DNA from: Bacillota bacterium
Lineage (GTDB): Bacteria > Bacillota > Sulfobacillia > JAJZYS01 > JAJYTV01
Direction: 5' to 3'
Length of the DNA: 14,034 nt
NCBI GenBank assembly: GCA_021810725.1
Contig: JAJZIE010000039.1
Span: forward strand, 1 to 14,034
Both the position numbers and the translations under genes were made by a program. The notes under the pieces are model-generated. The model was given only the letters and a program-made list of their open reading frames with translations, did no database searches and was not told where the DNA came from. This document shows positions 1-6,595 of the stretch, piece by piece. How positions within the stretch are numbered: the first letter of the stretch is position 1; every line of letters begins with the position of its first letter.

Positions 1-776
1 GCCTTGTGGCCGCCGTACTTCGGGTTCGGCACGAAGGTGTAGGACTCGTCGTTGATCGCGGACTTGAACTTGTACGGGCCCGACACGACCTTGTACTCGG
101 GCGACGTCGGCTTGTTGTAGATCTGCGAGAGAAGCTTGAGCGTCGCCGCGTAGCTGCCCCTGTTCCAGATCGACTTCGGCATCGGCTGGATCTGGCCGAG
201 GCCGTTCAGCTCGAAGTACACGGGGTTGACGGACTTGTTGAGCGTGAAGACGACCGTGTGCTGGCCCTGCGCCGTCGCGCCCGTCAGGACGCCGTGCGCC
301 GAGCTGGGCGGCAGGCCGCCGAAACCGCAGCCACCATAGGTGTACGGCGGGCTCTTCATGTTGCAGGCCGCGAGCAGGACATCGGTCGTCCAGGCCACGT
401 CCTCCGCCGTGATCGGCTGGCCGTTCGACCAGTTCCAGTTCTTCAGCGTCACCGTGTACTGGGTGTCGTTCGCGTTCGTCGTGATCTTGGACGCGAGCGA
501 GTCAGCCCAGTCGATCGTATCGGCTCCGGACACCATCACCACCGGCGCCCACATCATGTACTCGACGCCGCTGTTGTAGATCGTGTACGCAGAGGCGTTC
601 GCGATCGGCGCATAGTCCGTGATGCCCACCTGCAAAGGCAGGGCGGTCACGAGGGTGTTCGACTTCTGCAGCGGAGCCTGGGTCGCGGACGTGCCGCCGC
701 CGCCGCCGCACGCGGCCAAGAGCAGGGCCGCGGAGCCAATGAGGCCACTCAACGCGGCCCATCGGTTCATCTTCAT
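1..776 (-). CDS. ABC transporter solute-binding lipoprotein, family 5 (peptide/nickel type), C-terminus beyond left edge
   Basis: Extracytoplasmic substrate-capture lipoprotein of an ABC importer. The reading frame is open from the ATG at 776 to the left edge, giving 258 residues; the rest lies outside the window. An AAGGAGG site (790-784) sits 7 nt upstream of the ATG. The N-terminus is a textbook lipoprotein signal: basic start (MKMNRW), hydrophobic core, lipobox LLAAC with Cys23, then a Gly-rich linker. Further in, the segment around WNWSNGQPITAEDVAW is the strongly conserved family 5 motif (in family members: dG.p.tA.DV.ft), followed by VSGPYKFKS, which matches the family's later 'tGPY.l' motif. 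The family normally has 500-600 residues. The ligand (peptides, nickel, other) cannot be read from this part. No permease or ATPase of this importer is visible; they may lie to the left. It is separated from the next gene by about 540 bp, so it probably has its own promoter. Confidence 0.93.
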   Translation of the reverse strand, partial: MKMNRWAALSGLIGSAALLLAACGGGGGTSATQAPLQKSNTLVTALPLQVGITDYAPIANASAYTIYNSGVEYMMWAPVVMVSGADTIDWADSLASKITTNANDTQYTVTLKNWNWSNGQPITAEDVAWTTDVLLAACNMKSPPYTYGGCGFGGLPPSSAHGVLTGATAQGQHTVVFTLNKSVNPVYFELNGLGQIQPMPKSIWNRGSYAATLKLLSQIYNKPTSPEYKVVSGPYKFKSAINDESYTFVPNPKYGGHK

Positions 777-790
777 GCCATAACCTCCTT

Positions 791-1236
791 GCCATCCGTC
801 TGCACAAGAAATACGCGCGCTGCACGATCCTTCCGGGGGTGCGTCGCTCGAGACCGCCCTGATGCCTTCTCAGCCCTCCCCTGACTTAGTTCCTCGAACG
901 CCGGGACAAAACGACGATGAGCGCGAGACGGCTCCGTCATGCCGGGCCCGTCACAGCGCACCCCTTTTGCGATCTGCGGCGCAGGGCCTCGAATCCCGAA
1001 TGTCGACTTCTATGACCGTGCGCTTAACTCCTCCGCATGGACACATCCGCCGCGGCCACTTGGCCCTCCGCCGCCGCCGTATGTACCGGTCATTTTTGCC
1101 AATCGGCCGTGCCAGGTCCGCCGTCCGCAGGCCACCGCGACGTCCCTGGTCGACGCGCCAACGTCGCTCCACGGCGGTATTTGGCCGTGTCAGCGCAGAT
1201 TCCCGGACTACGTGGCGCCGGCTCCAGATGCAGGAA
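791..1236. other. intergenic region, no gene recognised
   Basis: About 450 bp between the start of the solute-binding protein gene and the hairpin behind yceI. Several overlapping open frames of 60-140 codons exist on both strands, but their translations are Arg/Pro/Ser-rich with no recognisable domain, and none has a good ribosome binding site. I treat them as chance frames in GC-rich DNA. The region should hold the promoter and leader of the solute-binding protein gene (leftward), but I see no convincing -35/-10 pair and no riboswitch I can name. Confidence 0.5.
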
Positions 1237-1271
1237 AGTGGCCGACAGCCTCACAGGGCAAGTCGGCCACT
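1237..1271 (-). terminator. hairpin downstream of yceI, possible terminator
   Basis: Perfect 10-bp inverted repeat, AGTGGCCGAC (1237-1246) and GTCGGCCACT (1262-1271). The 15-nt loop can itself pair weakly (GCCT with GGGC around CACA). It lies about 56 bp beyond the yceI stop on the leftward strand, and the bases after it (TTTCCTGC) hold only a short T run. A transcription terminator for the leftward run of genes is the simplest reading. An AT-rich patch (1272-1293) sits between it and the yceI stop. Confidence 0.5.
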
Positions 1272-1327
1272 ATCTTAGAAATATTTAATTTCCGCGGCCC
1301 CATCTCAGAGGTTCTAAGGATCGCGGG

Positions 1328-1864
1328 CTAGTCGCTGGCGGTCGCCTCGCCGCTCACGTGCACCTTGACCTCGTGCCCCACCATCACGCCGCCCGCCTCG
1401 ATCGCCGTGTTCCAGGTCAGGCCGAAGTCCCTGCGGTCGAGCGAACCTTCCGCGGAGAAACCGACGCGCCGGGCGCCGTACGGGTCCTTGATGGGTCGGC
1501 TCGCCTCGACGTCGAGGCTGATGTCCCTGGTCTCGCCATGCAGCGTGAGCTTCCCGGTCAGTCGGTAGCGCCCTTCCCCCTGCTCGCGCACCTCCTGTGC
1601 GACGAACATGATGCTCGGATGCTTCTCGATGTCGAAGAAGTCCGCCGAGCGCAGGTGCGCGTCGCGCTTCTCCTCCTTGGTGTGGATGCTGTCCGCCTGG
1701 ATCTCCGCCTTGGCGCCGACAAGCTTGTCGCCCTCCAGCTCAAGGCTGCCGGAAAAGACCGTGAAGCGGCCGCGGATCGTGCTGATGCCCATGTGGCGCA
1801 CGCTGAACTCCACATCGGTGTGGGACTTGTCCACCTCGAACGTGGTCCTGGTCGCTGTCGCCAT
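1328..1864 (-). CDS. YceI family protein
   Basis: 178-residue YceI-family protein, a lipocalin-like beta-barrel fold that binds long polyisoprenoid or other amphiphilic lipids. Family hallmarks are visible: DKSHTDVEFSVRHMG near residues 12-26, the block HLRSADFFDIEKHPSI (70-85), the LTGKLTLHGETR strand pair (102-113) and the C-terminal RRDFGLTWN...VGHEVKV (144-167). There is no signal peptide, so this is a cytoplasmic form, unlike the periplasmic E. coli protein. The frame is open further upstream, with two other Met codons a few residues earlier. I chose the ATG at 1864 because GGGAGGG (1878-1872) sits exactly 7 nt before it and the family homology starts right there. It is the last gene of the leftward run, 67 bp after the epimerase-like gene. 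The family is often stress- or lipid-linked; the role here is unknown. Confidence 0.93.
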   Translation of the reverse strand: MATATRTTFEVDKSHTDVEFSVRHMGISTIRGRFTVFSGSLELEGDKLVGAKAEIQADSIHTKEEKRDAHLRSADFFDIEKHPSIMFVAQEVREQGEGRYRLTGKLTLHGETRDISLDVEASRPIKDPYGARRVGFSAEGSLDRRDFGLTWNTAIEAGGVMVGHEVKVHVSGEATASD

Positions 1865-1931
1865 GCCCTCACCCTCCCGCATGCTCATCGAACCACAGCA
1901 TGCCCCAGATGCGCTCGGCGACACGCGACAG

Positions 1932-2837
1932 TTAGCGGCCAAGGCAGGCGGCGAGCGCGGCGTCGATCTCGCGATGGCGGAACTCGAATCCCGCGGCCGC
2001 GAGACGCCCCGGCAGGGCCCGCTGACCCGAAAGCAGCACCGCGTCGCCCATCTCGCCGAACAGGAGTCGCACCAGCGCGGCGGGCAGCGGCAGGGCAGCC
2101 GGCCGGTGCAGCGCACGGCCGAGCGCGCCGGCGAACTCCCGGCTGGTGACCGGCTCCGGGGCGGTCAGATTGTGCGGCCCCTTTGCGTCTTCCTGTTCGA
2201 GCAGCCAGCGGATCGCCGCGACCTCGTCGTCGAGGGAGATCCACGGGATCCACTGCCGCCCCGAGCCCACCGGGCCACCCATCCCCAAGCGAAAGAATGG
2301 CAGGAGGCGAGCGAGCATGCCGCCATCGGGCGCCAGCACGACGCCCGTCCGCAGGCTGACGACGCGTGCGCCGAGCTCTTGCGCGCCCTGCGCGGCGCCC
2401 TCCCACGCGACGCAGACGCGCCCCAGGAAGTCGGCGCCCGCCGGACTCCCCTCGTCGACCGGCCCATCGCCGCAGGGACCGTAGTAGCCCACGGCCGACG
2501 CGCAGAGAAACGCGCGCGGGCGCGCCCCCGCGGCCCGAAGCCCGTCGATCAGGCGCTCCGTGCCCTGCACGCGGCTCGCGACGATCTCCCGCTTGCGGGA
2601 TGCGGTCCAGCGTCCTGCGGCGATCGGACTGCCCGCGAGGTGTACGACGGCCTCGGCCTCCCGCAGGGCGTCCTGCCAGTCGCCGGGCGCGGCCTGCGGC
2701 CAGACGGCCTTGACGGCGCCGTCTGGCGCGGGCCCCGGCCGGCGCAAGAGGGCGATCGCCTGGTGCCCGCCCGCCCGGAGCTCAAGCAGGAGCCGCCGTC
2801 CGATGAGTCCGCTGGCGCCGCTTACCGCCACCCGCAT
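1932..2837 (-). CDS. TIGR01777 family NAD(P)-binding epimerase-like protein (YfcH/SDR39U1 type)
   Basis: 301-residue extended short-chain dehydrogenase of the TIGR01777 family, whose substrate is generally unknown. The N-terminal Rossmann loop is GASGLIG (residues 7-13), followed by VVHLAGSPI (64-72), the typical GRW segment (75-77), SAVGYYG (114-120, carrying the active-site-region tyrosines) and WIPWISLDD (206-214), which is very characteristic of this family. Residues of about 248-297 form the C-terminal DUF1731 domain. The length is normal for the family. The frame extends 31 codons upstream with another Met, but the Rossmann strand MRVAVSG begins at the ATG at 2837, so I use that; its ribosome binding site is weak (GGGGG, 8 nt away). 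It lies 59 bp after the DUF4149 gene and 67 bp before yceI on the same strand, suggesting co-transcription. Confidence 0.93.
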   Translation of the reverse strand: MRVAVSGASGLIGRRLLLELRAGGHQAIALLRRPGPAPDGAVKAVWPQAAPGDWQDALREAEAVVHLAGSPIAAGRWTASRKREIVASRVQGTERLIDGLRAAGARPRAFLCASAVGYYGPCGDGPVDEGSPAGADFLGRVCVAWEGAAQGAQELGARVVSLRTGVVLAPDGGMLARLLPFFRLGMGGPVGSGRQWIPWISLDDEVAAIRWLLEQEDAKGPHNLTAPEPVTSREFAGALGRALHRPAALPLPAALVRLLFGEMGDAVLLSGQRALPGRLAAAGFEFRHREIDAALAACLGR

Positions 2838-2896
2838 GATCCACGCCCCCAATCTCCGCGCCATCGGCCACACGCCGATGCGACACCCATGCCGTT

Positions 2897-3298
2897 TCAG
2901 CGGACCGCGGCCGGCGCTTTCGCTCTCCATGCCGCGACGAGTCCCACGAGCCAGAGCAGCATCGCGATCATGTCCATGCCCAGGCTGAGCCCATGCAAGA
3001 GTCCGAAGGCCGCGGTGCCGATCGCCGCCTGCACCAGGGGCAGCAGCCAGATCCAGGCGATCAGGGTGAGCAGGAGCGCGACAGCCGGAGCGATCGTCGC
3101 AAGCCGGCCCACACCGAAAGCTATGCTTCCCGCCACGGTCATTGCCGCCGCGAGGACCGCGGCGATCACGTAGAAGCGCGGAAACATGGCCGCGAGAAAG
3201 GCGCCGAGGGCATGCGGGCCAAGCACCGTGAACGCCACCTCGGGCACGACGAAGGTGAAGAACGCGCCGACGCCGAGCGCGAAGCCCGCGACGGCCAC
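2897..3298 (-). CDS. small membrane protein, DUF4149/TMEM205-like
   Basis: 133-residue hydrophobic protein with four predicted transmembrane segments (about 2-22, 41-63, 67-88 and 106-125). FFTFVVPEVAF near the start, FPRFYVI (39-45) and the HGLSLGMDM segment before the last helix match the DUF4149/TMEM205-like family as I know it; function is unknown. The coordinates use the GTG at 3298, the first conventional start. However, the good ribosome binding site AAAGGAGG (3329-3322) is too far from it (23 nt) and sits 8 nt before an in-frame CTG at 3313. A CTG start would add LRQLY and complete the first helix, so the true protein may be 138 residues. It lies 52 bp after the ABC permease gene (37 bp if the CTG is used). 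Confidence 0.82.
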   Translation of the reverse strand: MAVAGFALGVGAFFTFVVPEVAFTVLGPHALGAFLAAMFPRFYVIAAVLAAAMTVAGSIAFGVGRLATIAPAVALLLTLIAWIWLLPLVQAAIGTAAFGLLHGLSLGMDMIAMLLWLVGLVAAWRAKAPAAVR

Positions 3299-3321
3299 GT
3301 AGAGCTGGCGCAGAGCCGCCG

Positions 3322-3329
3322 CCTCCTTT
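3322..3329 (-). promoter_or_regulatory. ribosome binding site pointing to a CTG start
   Basis: AAAGGAGG on the leftward strand, a near-perfect Shine-Dalgarno sequence. Eight nt downstream is CTG (3313-3311), in frame with the DUF4149 protein. The first ordinary start codon in that frame (GTG, 3298) is 23 nt away. Other genes here (solute-binding protein, yceI, amidase) use a spacing of 7 nt, so this site decides for CTG unless the spacing is exceptional. Confidence 0.6.
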
Positions 3330-3350
3330 CGAACGGAAGGGACACGTGGG

Positions 3351-4124
3351 TCAGGTCGTGAGACGGCGGGCGAGCGCGCGCACAGGCAGATACGCGAGCA
3401 CCGCCGCGTAGAGGATCAGCCAGACGAACTGCCAGACGATCGACGGCGTCATCTGTCCGAGCACCATCGCCCGGGTCAGGAGCACGCCATGGTAGAGCGG
3501 CAGGATGTAGATGATATCCTGCACGATCCAGGGCAGGTGCGCGACGGGAAAGAAGACGCCGCTGAACATGAACATCGGCGTGATCACCAGGCTGAAGTAG
3601 TAAAAGAGCTGCTCGTGCGTGCGCGCCACGGCGGCGACGTAGAGGGCGGGCGCCGTGAAGAGCACGCCGAACAGGATGAGCGGCACCGGCAAGAGCAGGG
3701 ACCACCAGGAATGCACAAGCCCGAACGCCAGGATCACGACGAAGAACACGGCGCCGTAGAGGATGGCGCGCGTGGCCTCCCAGAGATACTCGCCGAGCAC
3801 GATCTCCGGCACGGTGAGGGGCGAAGTCAGCATCGCGGCGTAGACACCGCTGCTGTTGAGCTTGTCGTAGGTTTCGAAGCCCGCGTCGAACGTCACGGCA
3901 TTCATCGCCGTCACCGCCAGGAGGCCCGGCGCGATGAACTGCAGGAAGGAAACGCCCTGCATCACCGCGACATAGGCGCCGAGCCCCACGCCCAGCGCCA
4001 AGAGGTTGGTCAGCGGCTCACCGAAGTTCAAGAGGATCGAGGAGCGCCAGAACTTGCGCCAGGCGACGAAGTCGCGCCACCAGACGGCGCCCGCCGAGCG
4101 CAGCAGCCGCAAGGTGCGGTTCAT
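3351..4124 (-). CDS. ABC-2 type transporter permease, NodJ-like
   Basis: 257-residue polytopic permease that should pair with the ATPase encoded just upstream to form an ABC-2 type exporter in the cytoplasmic membrane. About six transmembrane helices are visible after an amphipathic N-terminus. IAPGLLAVTAMN (64-75) and FSGVFFPVAHLPW (187-199), followed by ILPLYHGVLLTRAM (207-220), match the NodJ/ABC-2 membrane family pattern. Its ATG overlaps the ATPase stop codon (ATGA at 4124-4121). GGGAGG lies about 11 nt upstream inside the ATPase gene, so translation is coupled. NodJ proper exports lipo-chitin oligosaccharides in rhizobia, but this family is widespread in other bacteria with drug, lipid or polysaccharide substrates; the cargo here is unknown. 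Confidence 0.92.
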   Translation of the reverse strand: MNRTLRLLRSAGAVWWRDFVAWRKFWRSSILLNFGEPLTNLLALGVGLGAYVAVMQGVSFLQFIAPGLLAVTAMNAVTFDAGFETYDKLNSSGVYAAMLTSPLTVPEIVLGEYLWEATRAILYGAVFFVVILAFGLVHSWWSLLLPVPLILFGVLFTAPALYVAAVARTHEQLFYYFSLVITPMFMFSGVFFPVAHLPWIVQDIIYILPLYHGVLLTRAMVLGQMTPSIVWQFVWLILYAAVLAYLPVRALARRLTT

Positions 4125-5155
4125 TCGCGCAAGTCCCTCCCTGTCAGGGTCAGGAACACGTCCTCAAGGTTCGTCGGCCGCACGAGCATCCGCTCGGGTG
4201 CGATGCCCGACCGCGCGAACGCCTGGCCGATGCGGCCCGGTTCGCCCGCGTAGAGCACCAGGGTGTCGCCGTGGCGGTCGGACAGCAGCAAGGCGTCTCC
4301 GGCCGCCGCGATGAACGGAGCGTCGTCTCCGCCGCGGTGCCAGATCTCGACGGCCTCGCGTCCCACGGTCCGCTCGATCAGCGGCCGTGGCGCGTCCTCC
4401 TGCAGAATGCGGCCGTGGTCCATGACGACGAGCCGGTCGGCCAGGCGCTCCGCCTCGTCCATGTAGTGCGTCGTGAGGACGATCGTCACGCCCTGCGCCT
4501 TCAGTTGCTGCACGGCGCCCCAGACCAGCAGGCGCGCCTGCGGGTCGAGGCCGGTCGTGGGCTCGTCCAGCACCAGGATGTCCGGGTGGTGCATCAAGGC
4601 GCGCGCGATCACGAGCCGCCGCCGCATGCCGCCCGAGAGCTCGCGCACGGCGGCCTTGGACCGCCCTTCGAGCTGCATGAAGGTCAGCAGTTCCTCCGCG
4701 TGCTGGCGCGCCTCCTCGGCCGGCATGCTGAAGTAGCGCGCGTAGACGAGCAGGTTCTCCATCAGGCTCAGATCCGGATCGACGTTGTCGTCCTGCGAGA
4801 CGATGCCGAGGCGCTCCTTGATGCGACGCTCGCCGATGTCGGCCTTGTGTCCGAGGACGGTCAGCTCCCCCCCGCTCAGCGGCGAGAGACAGGAAAGCAT
4901 GCGAATGGTGCTCGACTTGCCCGCTCCGTTCGGTCCGAGGAAGGCGAAGCATTCGCCGCGGCGGATCGTGAAGTCCACACCGCGGACCGCGCGCACATCG
5001 GTGTAGGTCTTCTCGAGTCCACGCGCCACGATGACGTCTTCGGCCGACGCGGACGGCCGAGAAGCGAGGTCGAGGTCGGGTGCTACCGCAACCAACTCCT
5101 TGCACAGTCCTTGCGGATAGGCATTCCCGGCCCGCTGAGGGAACTCCTCTCGCAT
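4121..5155 (-). CDS. ABC transporter ATP-binding protein, NodI/DrrA-like
   Basis: 344-residue ATPase energising the ABC-2 permease that follows. All motifs are intact: Walker A GPNGAGKSS (74-82), Q-loop Gln121, signature LSGGM (173-177), Walker B ILVLDEPT (193-200) with Glu198, and switch His230 (TTH). The C-terminal extension ends ...PTNLEDVFLTLTGRDLRE, typical of the exporter ATPases of the DrrA/NodI group. The first 40 residues before the ATPase core are not conserved in the family as I know it. The ATG at 5155 has no clear ribosome binding site (a TTG directly before it is an alternative), and a GTG at 5029 (residue 43) would give a protein starting at the core, so the start is uncertain. 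It is the first gene of the leftward run. A transposase remnant begins 30 bp upstream, so its promoter region may have been rearranged. Confidence 0.92.
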   Translation of the reverse strand: MREEFPQRAGNAYPQGLCKELVAVAPDLDLASRPSASAEDVIVARGLEKTYTDVRAVRGVDFTIRRGECFAFLGPNGAGKSSTIRMLSCLSPLSGGELTVLGHKADIGERRIKERLGIVSQDDNVDPDLSLMENLLVYARYFSMPAEEARQHAEELLTFMQLEGRSKAAVRELSGGMRRRLVIARALMHHPDILVLDEPTTGLDPQARLLVWGAVQQLKAQGVTIVLTTHYMDEAERLADRLVVMDHGRILQEDAPRPLIERTVGREAVEIWHRGGDDAPFIAAAGDALLLSDRHGDTLVLYAGEPGRIGQAFARSGIAPERMLVRPTNLEDVFLTLTGRDLRE

Positions 5156-5184
5156 CAAAAAAGGGGGTTACAACAGTCTTCTGA

Positions 5185-5388
5185 CTAGTTCTACAATCTT
5201 GCGCAACCGTCCGTCGCATCTCGCGCTTCACCACCGGCAATCAGGCTCTGCGCTGGGCTACCGTTGCGGCCCTGCGCGTCGAGCCACGACTCTATCGCAT
5301 CGCCGGCTACAGCCACCTGCCGATCCTGGCCCAGGCCCTCGAGGTCTACGCCAGCCGCCTCGATGAAGCTACAGCCCGTGCGAGCTAG
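5185..5388 (+). pseudogene. transposase C-terminal remnant
   Basis: An open frame of 67 codons without a start codon, bounded upstream by a stop at 5182-5184 and ending in TAG at 5386-5388. The segment VRRISRFTTGNQALRWAT (from 5209) and then RLYRIAGYSHLPILAQAL has the pattern I associate with C-termini of bacterial transposases, in which a conserved '..ALRW....L..E.RFRR..GY..LP.L..AL' block ends the protein (in my memory often mutator-type). The rest of the gene is absent: upstream lies the start of the ABC ATPase gene on the other strand. I judge it a 3' fragment left by an old insertion. The family assignment is from memory and moderate at best; a 74-codon frame on the opposite strand over the same bases has no recognisable features. 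Confidence 0.4.
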
Positions 5389-5544
5389 ATAATCCGCGAA
5401 ATCGGGCGTCCCCAAGTTCCACTACGTTCAGGACACCACCAGCACGGCGACCGGGATGTTGTATGCACGCCCAATCTTGAGGCACGGCGGTTCGTGCCGT
5501 TCGAGGAGCGCGTACACCGGGTCTCGTCCTATGCCAGGCATTTA

Positions 5545-5591
5545 ATCAGGGAGAACGCAATGCTCTCGCGAGCGTAGGCGCTCTCCCTGAT
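5545..5591 (-). terminator. long hairpin behind the orphan membrane protein gene
   Basis: Inverted repeat of 14 bp with one mismatch: ATCAGGGAGAACGC (5545-5558) against GCGCTCTCCCTGAT (5578-5591). The outer 10 bp are perfect. The 19-nt loop contains a smaller hairpin, GCTC-TCGC-GAGC (5562-5573). It lies 16 bp past the stop of the leftward gene at 5608-5970, the right place for its terminator, but no T-tract follows. It could also be the end of a mobile element, given the transposase remnants on both sides. Confidence 0.5.
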
Positions 5592-5607
5592 CTCCTCTAC
5601 TGTAGGT

Positions 5608-5970
5608 TCAGTATGGGTTGGGGAACGTGCCTCCCGGCTGCAGCGGTTGACAGCCCGCTGGGGGACGCCTGTTGGTGCCCAGGAACGTCAGGTGATGGTT
5701 GTGCACGCAGGCATAGCCTCGGATGGTAGGACTGGCGCCGTTGGAGATGGCCGCGGGGATCGCGAGCAGTACCAGCACCACGAGCAGGACGGTCATGCTC
5801 AGGGGCCCCTGCTTGCGTGCGATTCGTGTCACGACCGCGTAGGCCATGAGAGCAACACCGACCCACCCAATGGCGAGCGTCGCCCAGGCGAGAGGCACAG
5901 GTAGTGCTGGGCTAACCGTGGGCACGAAGACGTGCACGAGCAGCAATGTCATGCCCAGGAGGAACAGCAT
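5608..5970 (-). CDS. small membrane protein of unknown function
   Basis: 120-residue protein that I do not recognise. The first two thirds form three hydrophobic helices (about 2-22, 26-47 and 57-77), with positive residues RIARKQ (49-54) between helices two and three. The tail is about 43 residues, polar, and contains CVHNHH (88-93), a second Cys (107) and many Pro/Gly, ending GGTFPNPY. The hydrophobic pattern and hairpin directly downstream argue for a real gene rather than a chance frame. The ATG at 5970 has only a weak ribosome binding site (AAGGTG, 12 nt away); a Met at residue 7 is an alternative. It sits alone between an IS110-type remnant and a transposase fragment, so it may be element cargo or a host gene stranded by insertions. 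The tail may be extracytoplasmic; that is inference. Confidence 0.6.
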   Translation of the reverse strand: MLFLLGMTLLLVHVFVPTVSPALPVPLAWATLAIGWVGVALMAYAVVTRIARKQGPLSMTVLLVVLVLLAIPAAISNGASPTIRGYACVHNHHLTFLGTNRRPPAGCQPLQPGGTFPNPY

Positions 5971-5978
5971 GTCAGCAC

Positions 5979-6185
5979 TTACACCTTCGGTTCATCAGTT
6001 CGGGCACGCTGGCTGAGACCAGGAGTAACTCCAAGTGTTCGTAATGGCATTGTATGCGCACGGGCGAGATCTTTCCACTGCTCGCGCCCGTTGACGCACC
6101 GGAAGCGCCGAGCCTTTCCGTCGGGGGCTTCATGGTATCCGTAGATGTACTCCTTGTGCAGGTCGAGCGCCACAATGCCGGCCAA
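5979..6185 (-). pseudogene. IS110-type transposase, N-terminal remnant
   Basis: The first ~45 codons read LAGIVALDLHKEYIYGYHEA and onward to about position 6051. This matches the start of IS110-family (DEDD/RuvC-like) transposases, which begin with a short strand and a D-LHK motif whose aspartate is catalytic, followed by a '..R.F.....' strand. A complete translation start is kept: GGAGGAGGG (6201-6193), a 7-nt spacer and a TTG codon at 6185. After about 6050 the sequence no longer looks like the family, and the frame runs by chance to TAA at 5979-5981. IS110 transposases have 300-400 residues, so more than 85% is missing. The element was probably cut by a deletion or a later insertion. Confidence 0.6.
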
Positions 6186-6460
6186 CTTTCATCCCTCCTC
6201 CAGACGGTCTGCGGGCGCAGGAAAGGGCATGCGAGCGTTGCACTCACTTATCCGAGCCTACGACGGAAGCCGAGCCCACATGGGCGATGCGCAGGAGGGG
6301 GCCGCTCCAAACAATCGGCCGGGCCCGATGCCCATAAACGCTACCGGCGCACCCTCCGCCCCGCGCTCGTTGCCCCATTCGCCCATGAACATGGCCGAAT
6401 GTTCGGCGACGGGAGAGGTATTCACCTTTTGCCTCCCGCCGGCGGCTTGACCGCCGCCAC
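6186..6460. other. gap between IS110-type remnant and tnpB; degraded element ends
   Basis: About 275 bp without a convincing gene. The part next to 6201 holds the ribosome binding site and upstream region of the IS110-type remnant; in IS110 elements this upstream non-coding end is where the bridge RNA is encoded, but I cannot recognise one. From about 6380 on, the sequence should contain the first codons of tnpB, but none of the three forward frames gives a clean TnpB N-terminus. Short inverted repeats at 6274-6285 and 6383-6394 (5 bp each) are too small to interpret. Confidence 0.4.
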
Positions 6461-6595
6461 CATGCTAACAACTGGGCGCTCGCGGAGTGGGACCGCCAGT
6501 ATGGGGCGCACCGGGAGGATCCGTCCCTCCCTCTTCCCTCGGAAACAGCCCTCCGCCGCCAACTCAACGCCATCAAGCGCGAGGAGTACCCCTGG

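Noticed and set aside
6..884. 292-codon forward open frame
   Set aside because: Lies antisense to the solute-binding lipoprotein gene; Arg/Val-rich translation with no domain, while the opposite strand has a lipobox, a ribosome binding site and family motifs.
862..1331. Two overlapping forward frames of 130-138 codons in the intergenic region
   Set aside because: Arg/Pro/Ser-rich translations without motifs, no ribosome binding sites, and one runs through the yceI stop region.
1608..3173. 521-codon forward open frame
   Set aside because: Antisense to yceI and the TIGR01777 gene; low-complexity translation.
5175..5186. Small palindrome AGTC-TTCT-GACT upstream of the ABC ATPase gene as an operator
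   Set aside because: Only 4 bp per arm, expected by chance, and located in probable transposon-derived sequence.
5191..5415. 74-codon leftward frame
   Set aside because: No domain and no good ribosome binding site; the opposite strand over the same bases looks like a transposase tail.
6054..6460. Start of a 324-codon forward frame as an alternative tnpB N-terminus
   Set aside because: It is out of frame with the TnpB core and antisense to the IS110-type remnant; only a short stretch near 6430-6460 vaguely resembles TnpB, so at most it marks a frameshift.
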